From the IMG/VR virus record IMGVR_UViG_3300025913_000062, positions 1 through 46,243 of that record: a stretch of 46,243 nucleotides of DNA; one strand, 5' to 3'. Shown here one piece after another: positions 24,799-30,356 of the stretch. Position 1 is the stretch's first letter. Every line of letters starts with the position of its first letter. The notes beneath the pieces are model-generated. The model did not search any database and had not been told where the DNA came from. It was given only the letters and a program-made list of their open reading frames with translations. The translations under genes were made by a program, and so were the position numbers. This DNA comes from a virus.

Positions 24799-25557
24799 TC
24801 AGTCGTCGAAAGTCAAGGGCTTGTCGGGGTCGTTGCGCGGCGAATGCACTTCACCGATTTCATGTTCGATCGGAGTGCCGTGATCGTCTCGCCGGATTTT
24901 CGGCCCGACGTTGGCTCGGACTGCCGCGTCCTTCGCTTCCAGCAGCTTGCGTAGAGCGACCGTGCGTTCCGGATTTCGCGGCAGGGTGTCGACGATGAAG
25001 CGGGCCATGCCGCAGAACCGGGAGGACGTGGCCTGCAGCGTCGGAGGCAGATGCGAGTAATGGAAAAAATGCAGGATATTGTCCTGCGCGATTTCAGCCG
25101 GCGTGAATTCACCGGGCGCGGGATGGATTTCGTTTTTCACAGGTTTTCCTCCTTCGTCTACGTCAACAATTTTTCGAACCTGAGTGTAAGGAAATTCCAC
25201 AGGAACACGGCTATCCTTGCTGGTGTAGGTTGCGCCATCCGGTTCGCGGAAAATTATTCCGTCAATATCGTAAACACCCGAATGGTCTTTGAACACAGAG
25301 CTTAGTCGTTTGTGCTGAAACATACCGGCGCCATGATCGACCCATTGATCCGGTTCGTCCGTAATCGGAGTGAGAATTCCATAACCTGCCAACTTCATAA
25401 AAATTTGGCTGACGACCATGGCGGAACCGCCTGAATGGTGCTGCCCGTCGAAAATACGGACTAGCTCCATCACGGCTTTGCCGGTGTCCTCGCCATAAAG
25501 GCCTTCCGAACCGTATAGCGCAAGCTCCCGTTCTGCATGTTCAATGAAATGGCTCAT
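24799..25557 (-). CDS. Two-domain conserved phage protein
   Basis: 252 residues. The first 120 (SHFIEHAERELALYGSEGLY, then IFDGQHHSGGSAMVVSQIF and ITDEPDQW) match a widespread phage domain of unknown function. The C-terminal part has ARFIVDTLPRNPERTVALRK followed by LLEAKDAAVRA, which is common on separate small phage proteins that track ongoing acyl-carrier-like or regulatory ORFs. Here both are on one chain. It is followed by a terminator and preceded by a 170-nt gap, so it may be a transcription unit of its own. The function is unknown. Confidence 0.65.
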   Translation of the reverse strand: MSHFIEHAERELALYGSEGLYGEDTGKAVMELVRIFDGQHHSGGSAMVVSQIFMKLAGYGILTPITDEPDQWVDHGAGMFQHKRLSSVFKDHSGVYDIDGIIFREPDGATYTSKDSRVPVEFPYTQVRKIVDVDEGGKPVKNEIHPAPGEFTPAEIAQDNILHFFHYSHLPPTLQATSSRFCGMARFIVDTLPRNPERTVALRKLLEAKDAAVRANVGPKIRRDDHGTPIEHEIGEVHSPRNDPDKPLTFDD

Positions 25558-25727
25558 CCCGCTATCTCCTAGGTTGAAGGAATTTGCAGGCTTCCTTCCG
25601 CTGCATAGCTGGCGGGTACAAGGACATTACCGCTATCTTGGCCTGCAACATCACTTTACCGATTTAGAGGCCACCCGACAAGCCGGCAAAGTGGATGTCG
25701 AGCGCCGCAGGCCCATAATGGGACGTG

Positions 25728-25949
25728 CTAATCTTTCGGCAGCTCGGAAAAGTCGTAATGCTTGGCGATATGCTGGTGGAGATAGGAGCCCTGGCTTTCG
25801 GCGGCGATGATCCCGTTGCCGTGTTTTTCGGGAACGTCGTGATAGCGATAGGTTCGGCCGTTGTGGAAAGTGATGTCGAGGTTTCGTTTATCGGGATCGT
25901 AGACAGCAGAGGTGACGTTCGAGCGTCGTGCGGGTTTCGGTTTTTTCAT
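25728..25949 (-). CDS. KTSC-domain protein
   Basis: The ATG at 25949 gives 73 residues. SNVTSAVYDPDKRNLDITFH then YRYHDVPEKHGNGIIAAES, SQGSYLHQHIAKHY and the end FSELPKD match the KTSC domain, a small fold often found alone or fused to lysyl-tRNA synthetase or other proteins. Function unknown. Two bases separate its start from the upstream stop. The same frame upstream to 26138 overlaps another gene. Confidence 0.75.
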   Translation of the reverse strand: MKKPKPARRSNVTSAVYDPDKRNLDITFHNGRTYRYHDVPEKHGNGIIAAESQGSYLHQHIAKHYDFSELPKD

Positions 25950-25950
25950 T

Positions 25951-26148
25951 TCAATAATCCTCCGAAAAATAATCTTCCATGTAACAGAAGACAGCGGCGT
26001 CGATTTTATCGCGGATGTCCTTCGAAAGGTTGGGGCCGCCGCATGCGTCATCGCCTTCGATGTTCCAGATGGGAATGCTTCCGTCCATTTCCCATTCGAT
26101 CTTATAGACGGTCCCGTCGATTTCGAATTCGCTCTCATGGATCGTCAT
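25951..26148 (-). CDS. Small acidic protein, first gene of the left arm
   Basis: The ATG at 26148 has GGAGG eight bases upstream. 65 residues, acidic: MTIHESEFEIDGTVYKIEWE, then SKDIRDKIDAAVFCYMEDYF. It is the first clear gene on the left side of the divergent region. No family recognised. Confidence 0.6.
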   Translation of the reverse strand: MTIHESEFEIDGTVYKIEWEMDGSIPIWNIEGDDACGGPNLSKDIRDKIDAAVFCYMEDYFSEDY

Positions 26149-26530
26149 GGTCGGGTCCTCCAAATCAGGCGAAGGCGATGTTCCCAGCGCAAATCCCTCA
26201 GGATGCGTTGTCCGAGTGCGGAGCCTTTGGGTTCTCTGTGCCATCTAAACATTGGCAGGTGGCTATCATGGATCGGGATTGCTGTCAAAGCTTCCTCGGA
26301 CTTGACGTTAGGGTAGGTCTGTAGAAATTTGGGAATTATAAAGCGTGTGCCGGAGGCCCGGCCTCGCCTGTCCGAAAAGAACCATGCCCCGGGTCCTGCT
26401 GAGATCCTAAAAGGTACCGGACCATGCTTTTTATTTTTTAAGGTTTTCTATTCCGCGAAAATATCTCAATACTTAACGTAACGGCAGATGCATTTGACCG
26501 TCCAAGGTCCGTCACCTGTTGAGATATCTC
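26149..26530. other. Non-coding part of the divergent region, left side
   Basis: I see no convincing gene. A TTGACA on the minus strand (26288-26283) lies 17 bp from TAGCCA (26265-26260), a poor -10, so a leftward promoter here is weak. GAGGC-CCG-GCCTC (26353-26365) is a small dyad. ATATCTCAA (26461-26469) and TTGAGATAT (26519-26527) are perfect inverted copies 49 bp apart. An AT-rich patch with T runs lies at 26428-26452. Confidence 0.45.
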
Positions 26531-26677
26531 TTAAAGGAAAATCGGATCGACCGTCAAGCCTTTTTCCACGCGTTCCAGCAATTCTTTTTCGTCCTGGCGC
26601 TTGGCGGACCAGAAGGATCGAGACCAATCCAGGGATTTCTGATCGCGTCGACGGGCGGGGAGGATGATTTCGCGCAT
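26531..26677 (-). CDS. Small charged protein
   Basis: The ATG at 26677 has GGAAAG 10-15 nt upstream. 48 residues: MREIILPARRRDQKSLDWSR, then AKRQDEKELLERVEKGLTVD and PIFL. The codons are GC-rich at third positions and the product reads like a real short helical protein; an overlapping frame (26554-26757) does not. It lies inside the divergent region, downstream of the putative leftward promoter. No family recognised. Confidence 0.45.
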   Translation of the reverse strand: MREIILPARRRDQKSLDWSRSFWSAKRQDEKELLERVEKGLTVDPIFL

Positions 26678-26793
26678 TTAAAAGGCTTTCCAGGAATTTT
26701 GATGGGTTTGAATGGTGTTTCGGGGCGCGGGTGGATGTTGAAAGGCCACCGACACATTCCCTGGTAGCGCAGGATAGTGAAAAATCGGTAAAA

Positions 26794-26822
26794 ATAAAAG
26801 AGCGTTCAAATATTTTTGTCAG
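26794..26822 (-). promoter_or_regulatory. Candidate leftward sigma70 promoter
   Basis: CTGACA (26822-26817) and TTTTAT (26799-26794) on the minus strand are 17 bp apart, five of six and four of six matches. It would drive the 48-residue gene and the left arm. Confidence 0.45.
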
Positions 26823-26853
26823 TCTTTAAAGAGTGCGTCGGGATGGTTAGGCA

Positions 26854-26895
26854 AGCGCAGGAGCGGGACGCGAGCGCACAGCGAGCGCAGGAGCG
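26854..26895. repeat. Direct repeats AGCGCAGGAGCG
   Basis: Two exact 12-bp copies, at 26854-26865 and 26884-26895, spaced 30 bp start to start and followed by similar ACG-rich sequence. They lie between the two divergent promoters. They may be binding sites or iterons. Two units are too few for a CRISPR. Confidence 0.5.
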
Positions 26896-26967
26896 ACGAA
26901 GCGCAGCTAGGCGTTCAGCTAATACGCGCCCGCGCATGTCTTACCCCTAATCAGCAGTCCCATGGAC

Positions 26968-26993
26968 CTGTGGACTTTTTCAAATCTCCACAG
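26968..26993. promoter_or_regulatory. Operator-like dyad O1
   Basis: CTGTGGA (26968-26974) and TCCACAG (26987-26993) are perfect inverted heptamers with a 12-bp spacer. The same arrangement recurs 83 bp downstream. The spacing places the arms about two helical turns apart centre to centre, as for a dimeric repressor or activator. Confidence 0.65.
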
Positions 26994-27036
26994 AAGCTCG
27001 CATTTACGTCATTTTTAAGCGACGCAATTTTTCCTG

Positions 27037-27065
27037 TTGACAATGTGAAACTGTGGAGATATGCA
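27037..27065 (+). promoter_or_regulatory. Rightward early promoter
   Basis: A consensus TTGACA (27037-27042) lies 17 bp from TATGCA (27060-27065). The -10 sits in the centre of a dyad. The first early gene starts at 27102, so the leader would be about 30 nt. Confidence 0.65.
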
Positions 27066-27076
27066 TACTTCCACAG
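27051..27076. promoter_or_regulatory. Operator-like dyad O2 over the early promoter
   Basis: CTGTGGA (27051-27057) and TCCACAG (27070-27076) flank a centre with palindromic ATGCAT. It covers the -10 and probable start point of the rightward promoter, so a bound protein would block it. Confidence 0.7.
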
Positions 27077-27079
27077 CAA

Positions 27080-27096
27080 CGCTTTCGATGGAGCGA
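27080..27096 (+). promoter_or_regulatory. Repeated leader hairpin, copy 1
   Basis: CGCTTTCGATGGAGCGA, with CGCT/AGCG able to pair and the GGAG ribosome site in the loop and 3' arm. It precedes the ATG at 27102. Confidence 0.6.
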
Positions 27097-27101
27097 ACGA
27101 A

Positions 27102-27284
27102 ATGGCAAAATATAATGTGTATCTTCCTGCTGGACGTGCGCCGCATTGCTTGGCGCTCGACGTGGAAGCTAATTCCTCGCTTGAAGCTCGCAAGATTGTG
27201 GCATCTCGTCACGTTGCAATGCAGGTTTCTGATATCTACGCAAAGCTTTCCGCCGATGATAAAACGGATCGCATGGCACGTTGA
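27102..27284 (+). CDS. Small early protein
   Basis: 60 residues (MAKYNVYLPAGRAPHCLALD, then EANSSLEARKIVASRHVAMQ). The start follows the repeated GGAG leader. It is the first gene of the right arm, immediately after the operator-covered promoter, so it is probably made first after infection; such products often act on the host. No family recognised. Confidence 0.65.
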   Translation: MAKYNVYLPAGRAPHCLALDVEANSSLEARKIVASRHVAMQVSDIYAKLSADDKTDRMAR

Positions 27285-27329
27285 TTTCTGTTGCGCTGGC
27301 GTGCGATGCCAGCTCGACAATAAGTCAAC

Positions 27330-27346
27330 CGCTTTCAATGGAGCGA
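27330..27346 (+). promoter_or_regulatory. Repeated leader hairpin, copy 2
   Basis: CGCTTTCAATGGAGCGA, identical to the copy at 29233 and one base from the copy at 27080. The ATG of the next gene is at 27353. Confidence 0.6.
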
Positions 27347-27352
27347 AATATC

Positions 27353-27544
27353 ATGGTCACGATCTTCCCTGATAGTTTTATATATCTCAACCGGTGCGCC
27401 GTTTCACATTGCTGGAATGTCGAGGAAAAAGCTGGCAGCTATCGTGGATGGTGGATCAAAGAATTTCATGAGGCTGTCGCATTCGCCGCAACCATCGCTG
27501 CGCAGCATGGCGTTTGCTCGCTACTGATTGATCGGGAGGCTTGA
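27353..27544 (+). CDS. Small early protein
   Basis: 63 residues with YLNRCAVSHCWNVEEKAGSY and WIKEFHEAVAFAATIAAQHG. The ATG at 27353 is set by the leader hairpin 7 nt upstream. Three Cys and several Trp, no membrane segment. It is one base away from the next gene. No family recognised. Confidence 0.6.
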   Translation: MVTIFPDSFIYLNRCAVSHCWNVEEKAGSYRGWWIKEFHEAVAFAATIAAQHGVCSLLIDREA

Positions 27545-27545
27545 C

Positions 27546-27713
27546 ATGGACATCCTCGTTTTTATCACGGTCTATGCGCTGATCATGGTGCCGGGCTTGG
27601 GCATCCTCGAAATGATCGAGCGCGGCGAGATTTCCCGCAAGCGTGTCGGCGGCCTGACATTCGTCAAGCTTGGCCGCTTTGGCTTTTCCTATTATGTGAG
27701 TGCTGCGAAATGA
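27546..27713 (+). CDS. Small membrane protein
   Basis: 55 residues with an N-terminal membrane segment (MDILVFITVYALIMVPGLGI) followed by a charged part (EMIERGEISRKRVGG) and an aromatic end. The ATG at 27546 overlaps the previous stop region. A one-pass early inner-membrane protein; possible roles such as superinfection exclusion are guesses. Confidence 0.55.
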   Translation: MDILVFITVYALIMVPGLGILEMIERGEISRKRVGGLTFVKLGRFGFSYYVSAAK

Positions 27714-27955
27714 AAGTTTTTGTGATGCATGACGGGCCGCGCTATCGCCTCACGTCGCACGGAAATGGGCTTGCCTATTTGTTCGTGCGTCTCGGCGAGG
27801 CGGAGAATGCGGAAGCTTTTGTCCAAGGTGATGACGCCATTGCTTTCGATACGGACAAAGAAAATTGCGAGCGAGCGCATCTCGATTGGTCTGACGATGA
27901 AGTGTTGCATTATCTTTGGACGCATTGCGGTTACGCAGAAATAGCGGAGGCTTGA
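27710..27955 (+). CDS. Small acidic early protein
   Basis: 81 residues, net acidic: MKVFVMHDGPRYRLTSHGNG, then LGEAENAEAFVQGDDAIAFD and DDEVLHYLWTHCGYAEIAEA. ATGA overlap with the membrane protein before it. No family recognised. Confidence 0.6.
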   Translation: MKVFVMHDGPRYRLTSHGNGLAYLFVRLGEAENAEAFVQGDDAIAFDTDKENCERAHLDWSDDEVLHYLWTHCGYAEIAEA

Positions 27956-27958
27956 GCA

Positions 27959-28084
27959 ATGATCCTGCTGCTAATTCTCATCGGCGCCGTTGGATGGTAT
28001 TTCGGCGGCTTTTGGGGCGCTGTCGCCCTGGTCGGCGGCTTCCTGTTGCTCGGCACGCTCAACGATATCACGGAAGGGAATTGA
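27959..28084 (+). CDS. Tiny two-segment membrane protein
   Basis: 41 residues: MILLLILIGAVGWYFGGFWG followed by AVALVGGFLLLGTLNDITEG and N. Almost wholly hydrophobic, with AGCGGAGG about 8-15 nt upstream. It may be one long or two short membrane helices. Confidence 0.55.
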   Translation: MILLLILIGAVGWYFGGFWGAVALVGGFLLLGTLNDITEGN

Positions 28085-28086
28085 CA

Positions 28087-28314
28087 ATGTACGATGCGCC
28101 AAAAATTCTCGACCAAAGGCAATTCGACGCGCTGCAAAAAGCCATTCGCGCCAGCGGATATAATATGGAATTCAAGCCGACGAAATATGTTCGCGGATGG
28201 CCGCAAGCTTCACTGCGTCCTTATTTGCTGCAACATGGCGACGGATCACATATTGCAGCATTCTCGACAATCGGTAAATTGGAGCTGAATTGGCGAGGCC
28301 GTTGCGCTTGCTGA
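28087..28314 (+). CDS. Small early protein
   Basis: The ATG at 28087 lies two bases after the previous stop. 75 residues: MYDAPKILDQRQFDALQKAI, then PTKYVRGWPQASLRPYLLQH and a C-terminal CAC. No recognised domain. It is followed by a 58-nt gap that resembles the gap at 27285-27352. Confidence 0.55.
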   Translation: MYDAPKILDQRQFDALQKAIRASGYNMEFKPTKYVRGWPQASLRPYLLQHGDGSHIAAFSTIGKLELNWRGRCAC

Positions 28315-28372
28315 TTTCTGATCGGGCTTGCGTGCGATCGAGCCCCTTCACAAATCAATGGAGAAATTTGAG

Positions 28373-28624
28373 ATGCCTTCTCAAAAAGCAAAAACCATAT
28401 TCAATGCAGCGCTTAACAGTGACACAATGTTTAAGAAACTCACGGAAATAACGATCGATGATCGTTGGCAACGTGGGCAAGAGCGCATGAACGCTGAAAT
28501 TGCCGATTGGGCTTTTCAGTGGGCAAAAAGCGCGTTCAAATATGAAAACGAGTTTAGACCATCGCGCAATGACGCTAAAACCGTCATCGAAATTGCTTTA
28601 CTCGTTTTGCAGTGGAGAAAATAA
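28373..28624 (+). CDS. Small helical early protein
   Basis: I place the start at ATG 28373 because the ATGGAG at 28358 matches the ribosome-site part of the repeated leader. 83 residues: MPSQKAKTIFNAALNSDTMF, then EIADWAFQWAKSAFKYENEF. Amphipathic helices, no membrane segment. An in-frame ATG at 28358 would add five residues. No family recognised. Confidence 0.55.
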   Translation: MPSQKAKTIFNAALNSDTMFKKLTEITIDDRWQRGQERMNAEIADWAFQWAKSAFKYENEFRPSRNDAKTVIEIALLVLQWRK

Positions 28625-28625
28625 T

Positions 28626-29201
28626 ATGGACATCCACGAAATTCACGACGCCAGCGGCATTGGCATCCGATCGCTGCGTAAGTTGGAAAAGCTTGGCGTG
28701 CTGAAAGTCAGCAAGTCGTCGGCGCATCCTGAGCTGTCTCGCATTCGCGCAGCGCTTCGTCGCGGCAATCCGTTGACAGCTTATCAGCTCGTCACGCTGT
28801 ACCGCTATCCTGCAATGCTCGAACAAGTCGGCGATGCACGTGCAAAAACGCGCGCCGAAATCGCTGTGGAAGCTTTGGGCGACGTGAAGGGCGAGGCATG
28901 TCCGTGGTCGATTGCCGCTGACATCCCTGGCGCTGCGATCAAGGAAAAAGAAGCCATTCGCTCGCTGGCGACATGGATCGTTCGCCATATCGATGCGCAT
29001 GCAGCGGATTATGAGCGAGGACAATTCCACGCCTATCTCGCCGTGCGTTTGCTGTATGAGGTTCCTGAAAATCTCATGCAGCAAAATTATCCCGTCCTAG
29101 CGCCGGCATTGCTGCAAATCCGCAAGCATCCGGTCATGTGGGGATATTCCGCGACGAACGAAAAAGGTCATACGGTTTACAGAAAACCGCTTGACTTGTA
29201 A
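28626..29201 (+). CDS. Putative DNA-binding protein, MerR-like N-terminus
   Basis: 191 residues. The N-terminus IHEIHDASGIGIRSLRKLEK then LGVLKV looks like the first part of a winged helix of the MerR type. The rest is helical (RAALRRGNPLTAYQLVTLYR, then REIV-free charged helices with HIDAHAADYERGQFHAYLAV). The stop lies in a perfect 9-bp hairpin, and the C-terminus is Pro-Leu-Asp-Leu. A candidate regulator for the twin operators, by location only. Confidence 0.5.
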   Translation: MDIHEIHDASGIGIRSLRKLEKLGVLKVSKSSAHPELSRIRAALRRGNPLTAYQLVTLYRYPAMLEQVGDARAKTRAEIAVEALGDVKGEACPWSIAADIPGAAIKEKEAIRSLATWIVRHIDAHAADYERGQFHAYLAVRLLYEVPENLMQQNYPVLAPALLQIRKHPVMWGYSATNEKGHTVYRKPLDL

Positions 29202-29220
29202 CCTTACGCTGCGTAAGGTT
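29200..29220 (+). other. Perfect 9-bp hairpin in an early intergenic gap
   Basis: AACCTTACG (29200-29208) and CGTAAGGTT (29212-29220) pair around a 3-nt loop, overlapping the stop codon of the preceding gene. No T run follows, so it is more likely an RNA processing or protection element, or an operator, than a terminator. Confidence 0.6.
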
Positions 29221-29232
29221 GCTCAATCGAAA

Positions 29233-29249
29233 CGCTTTCAATGGAGCGA
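29233..29249 (+). promoter_or_regulatory. Repeated leader hairpin, copy 3
   Basis: CGCTTTCAATGGAGCGA, identical to the copy at 27330. Next ATG at 29255. Confidence 0.6.
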
Positions 29250-29254
29250 TAAAA

Positions 29255-29491
29255 ATGACGAACGCAGAACATATTTTCGAATGGGGCATGAGCGACGCTC
29301 TGTCCTATCAGGAAGCCAAAGACTTCCACGAAAATGTTAACATGAGTGGCATGCGCGCTGTCCGTGCCACCGATTGGGCAAAGCGAGTTTTTTATCGTGC
29401 TATCACTGCCCGTGACATTCGTCAGCAATATAATCCGATCGATATTCTCGATGCGGCCAAGCTGCTTGTTCTGTGGGAGGGGCCGCAATGA
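29255..29491 (+). CDS. Small early protein
   Basis: 78 residues: MTNAEHIFEWGMSDALSYQE, then RAVRATDWAKRVFYRAITAR and PIDILDAAKLLVLW. The leader hairpin supplies GGAG. Its end overlaps the next gene as ATGA. Charged, helical, no family recognised. Confidence 0.6.
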   Translation: MTNAEHIFEWGMSDALSYQEAKDFHENVNMSGMRAVRATDWAKRVFYRAITARDIRQQYNPIDILDAAKLLVLWEGPQ

Positions 29492-29652
29492 CCGTCACGC
29501 CTCGCCATCACATGGGTCCGGATTGGAAATTCGCCATGGAGGTGATTATCATGGCCTTCGACCAAGGGACGCCAACCGGCAAGCAGCTCGCTCGCGAGGA
29601 ATTGCGGGATCTGGCAAAGCGCCTGGACGCATTGAATGTGGAGGAAGCGTGA
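29488..29652 (+). CDS. Small helical early protein
   Basis: 54 residues: MTVTPRHHMGPDWKFAMEVI then IMAFDQGTPTGKQLAREELR and LAKRLDALNVEEA. GGGAGGGG upstream and ATGA overlaps on both sides support it. Mostly helix with alternating charge; no family recognised. Confidence 0.6.
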   Translation: MTVTPRHHMGPDWKFAMEVIIMAFDQGTPTGKQLAREELRDLAKRLDALNVEEA

Positions 29653-29789
29653 TGAATGAAACTTTCGCTCGTAGGCTTGGCGCTCAAATGTATCGGCAAG
29701 GGCGCGACCGTCACCAAAACCCTTATAAAAAAGGGACAACATCCTATCGCGAATGGCTGCGCGGTTGGAGTGAAGGAGCAAACAGTTAA
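29652..29789 (+). CDS. RMF/CrpP-like small protein
   Basis: 45 residues: AQMYRQGRDRHQNPYKKGTT then SYREWLRGWSEGANS. The pattern G-X(n)-NPY followed by W-X2-GW matches the ribosome modulation factor/CrpP-like group of small phage and bacterial proteins. RMF dimerises ribosomes; whether phage copies do so is unknown. The start overlaps the previous stop and the stop overlaps the next ATG. A similar module starts the SNF2 helicase. Confidence 0.6.
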   Translation: MNETFARRLGAQMYRQGRDRHQNPYKKGTTSYREWLRGWSEGANS

Positions 29790-29920
29790 TGGCTCAGGAA
29801 TTTCGCAAGGAACGCATTACCAAGCGCGAATGGTATGAGCTTGGCGGGTTCGAGAATTCGAACCTGTTTCGCAAGCAATCGCGCGGCGGTGCTTGGCGAT
29901 ATTACCGTTTGTTGGCATAA
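29789..29920 (+). CDS. Small basic protein (WYELGGF...WRYY type)
   Basis: 43 residues: MAQEFRKERITKREWYELGG then FENSNLFRKQSRGGAWRYYR. The REWYELGGF and WRYYR elements recur in tiny proteins of many phages, function unknown. TAATG overlap with the RMF-like gene. Basic, possibly RNA or ribosome contacting. Confidence 0.6.
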   Translation: MAQEFRKERITKREWYELGGFENSNLFRKQSRGGAWRYYRLLA

Positions 29921-29941
29921 GAGCCGCGAAAGGATTGCCTC

Positions 29942-30130
29942 ATGTTCAATGCCGCGCAGCTTAACCGCATTGCCTCGATCATTCGCAAACTGTCCGTCGT
30001 CCCGCTGGATCGCGAGCGTATTGCGATGCACTTTGCCGATGAGATGCGTGAGGAAAACCCGCGCATGGATCGGGAGCGCTTTATCGGCGCTGCGACGGGC
30101 AAGCCGCTCAACAATCGAGATCGAGGATGA
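29942..30130 (+). CDS. Small helical early protein
   Basis: 62 residues: MFNAAQLNRIASIIRKLSVV, then ERIAMHFADEMREENPRMDR and ERFIGAATG. AAAGGATTGCC precedes the ATG. This type of short protein, ending in a helix with Asp-Arg-Glu-Arg-Phe, is frequent in phage early regions. Overlaps the next tiny gene as ATGA. Confidence 0.6.
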   Translation: MFNAAQLNRIASIIRKLSVVPLDRERIAMHFADEMREENPRMDRERFIGAATGKPLNNRDRG

Positions 30131-30204
30131 CGCAAGGCCAAGGGCTCATGCTCACAATCGTCACGGTTTTGGGCGTGATTGCAATCGTGGCCGCGTTGCG
30201 GTAG
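30127..30204 (+). CDS. Tiny single-pass membrane protein
   Basis: 25 residues: MTQGQGLMLTIVTVLGVIAI then VAALR. One hydrophobic helix with a basic end. The ATGA overlap with the upstream gene and GAGG before the start support translation. Short enough that proof would need peptide or ribosome data. Confidence 0.45.
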   Translation: MTQGQGLMLTIVTVLGVIAIVAALR

Positions 30205-30261
30205 GTCTTACCATCTTGCGGGCTTGGGGTGTGGCGCTCCGGTCCATCACTGCACAAGCAA

Positions 30262-30294
30262 AAACCCCGCCGGCTTTGGGAGCTGACGGGGTTT
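30262..30294 (-). terminator. Terminator-like hairpin facing leftward inside the right arm
   Basis: AAACCCCG (30262-30269) and CGGGGTTT (30287-30294). Read leftward five T follow; read rightward only three. It is oriented to stop antisense transcription, or could act as a weak attenuator before the PrimPol gene. Confidence 0.5.
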
Positions 30295-30356
30295 CGGCGG
30301 GGTGTGTTCGGGAGTGTGGCGGGGATGTCTCTAGCAATGTTTCAGGTTGAGCGCAA

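Larger units (their letters stand above)
26678..27101. promoter_or_regulatory. Regulatory core between the two arms
   Basis: No gene is evident in 26678-27101. From left to right: a leftward promoter candidate, a pair of direct repeats, two dyads CTGTGGA-N12-TCCACAG, a rightward promoter, and a hairpin leader with the ribosome site of the first early gene. The area could also hold the replication origin, but there is no DnaA-box cluster I can name. Confidence 0.6.

Noticed and set aside
26519-26767. 82-codon plus frame and 67-codon minus frame in the divergent region
   Set aside because: Neither has a ribosome site or protein-like composition; the 48-residue minus gene in a third frame does.
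26854-26895. CRISPR-like repeat
   Set aside because: Only two 12-bp copies with an 18-bp spacer.
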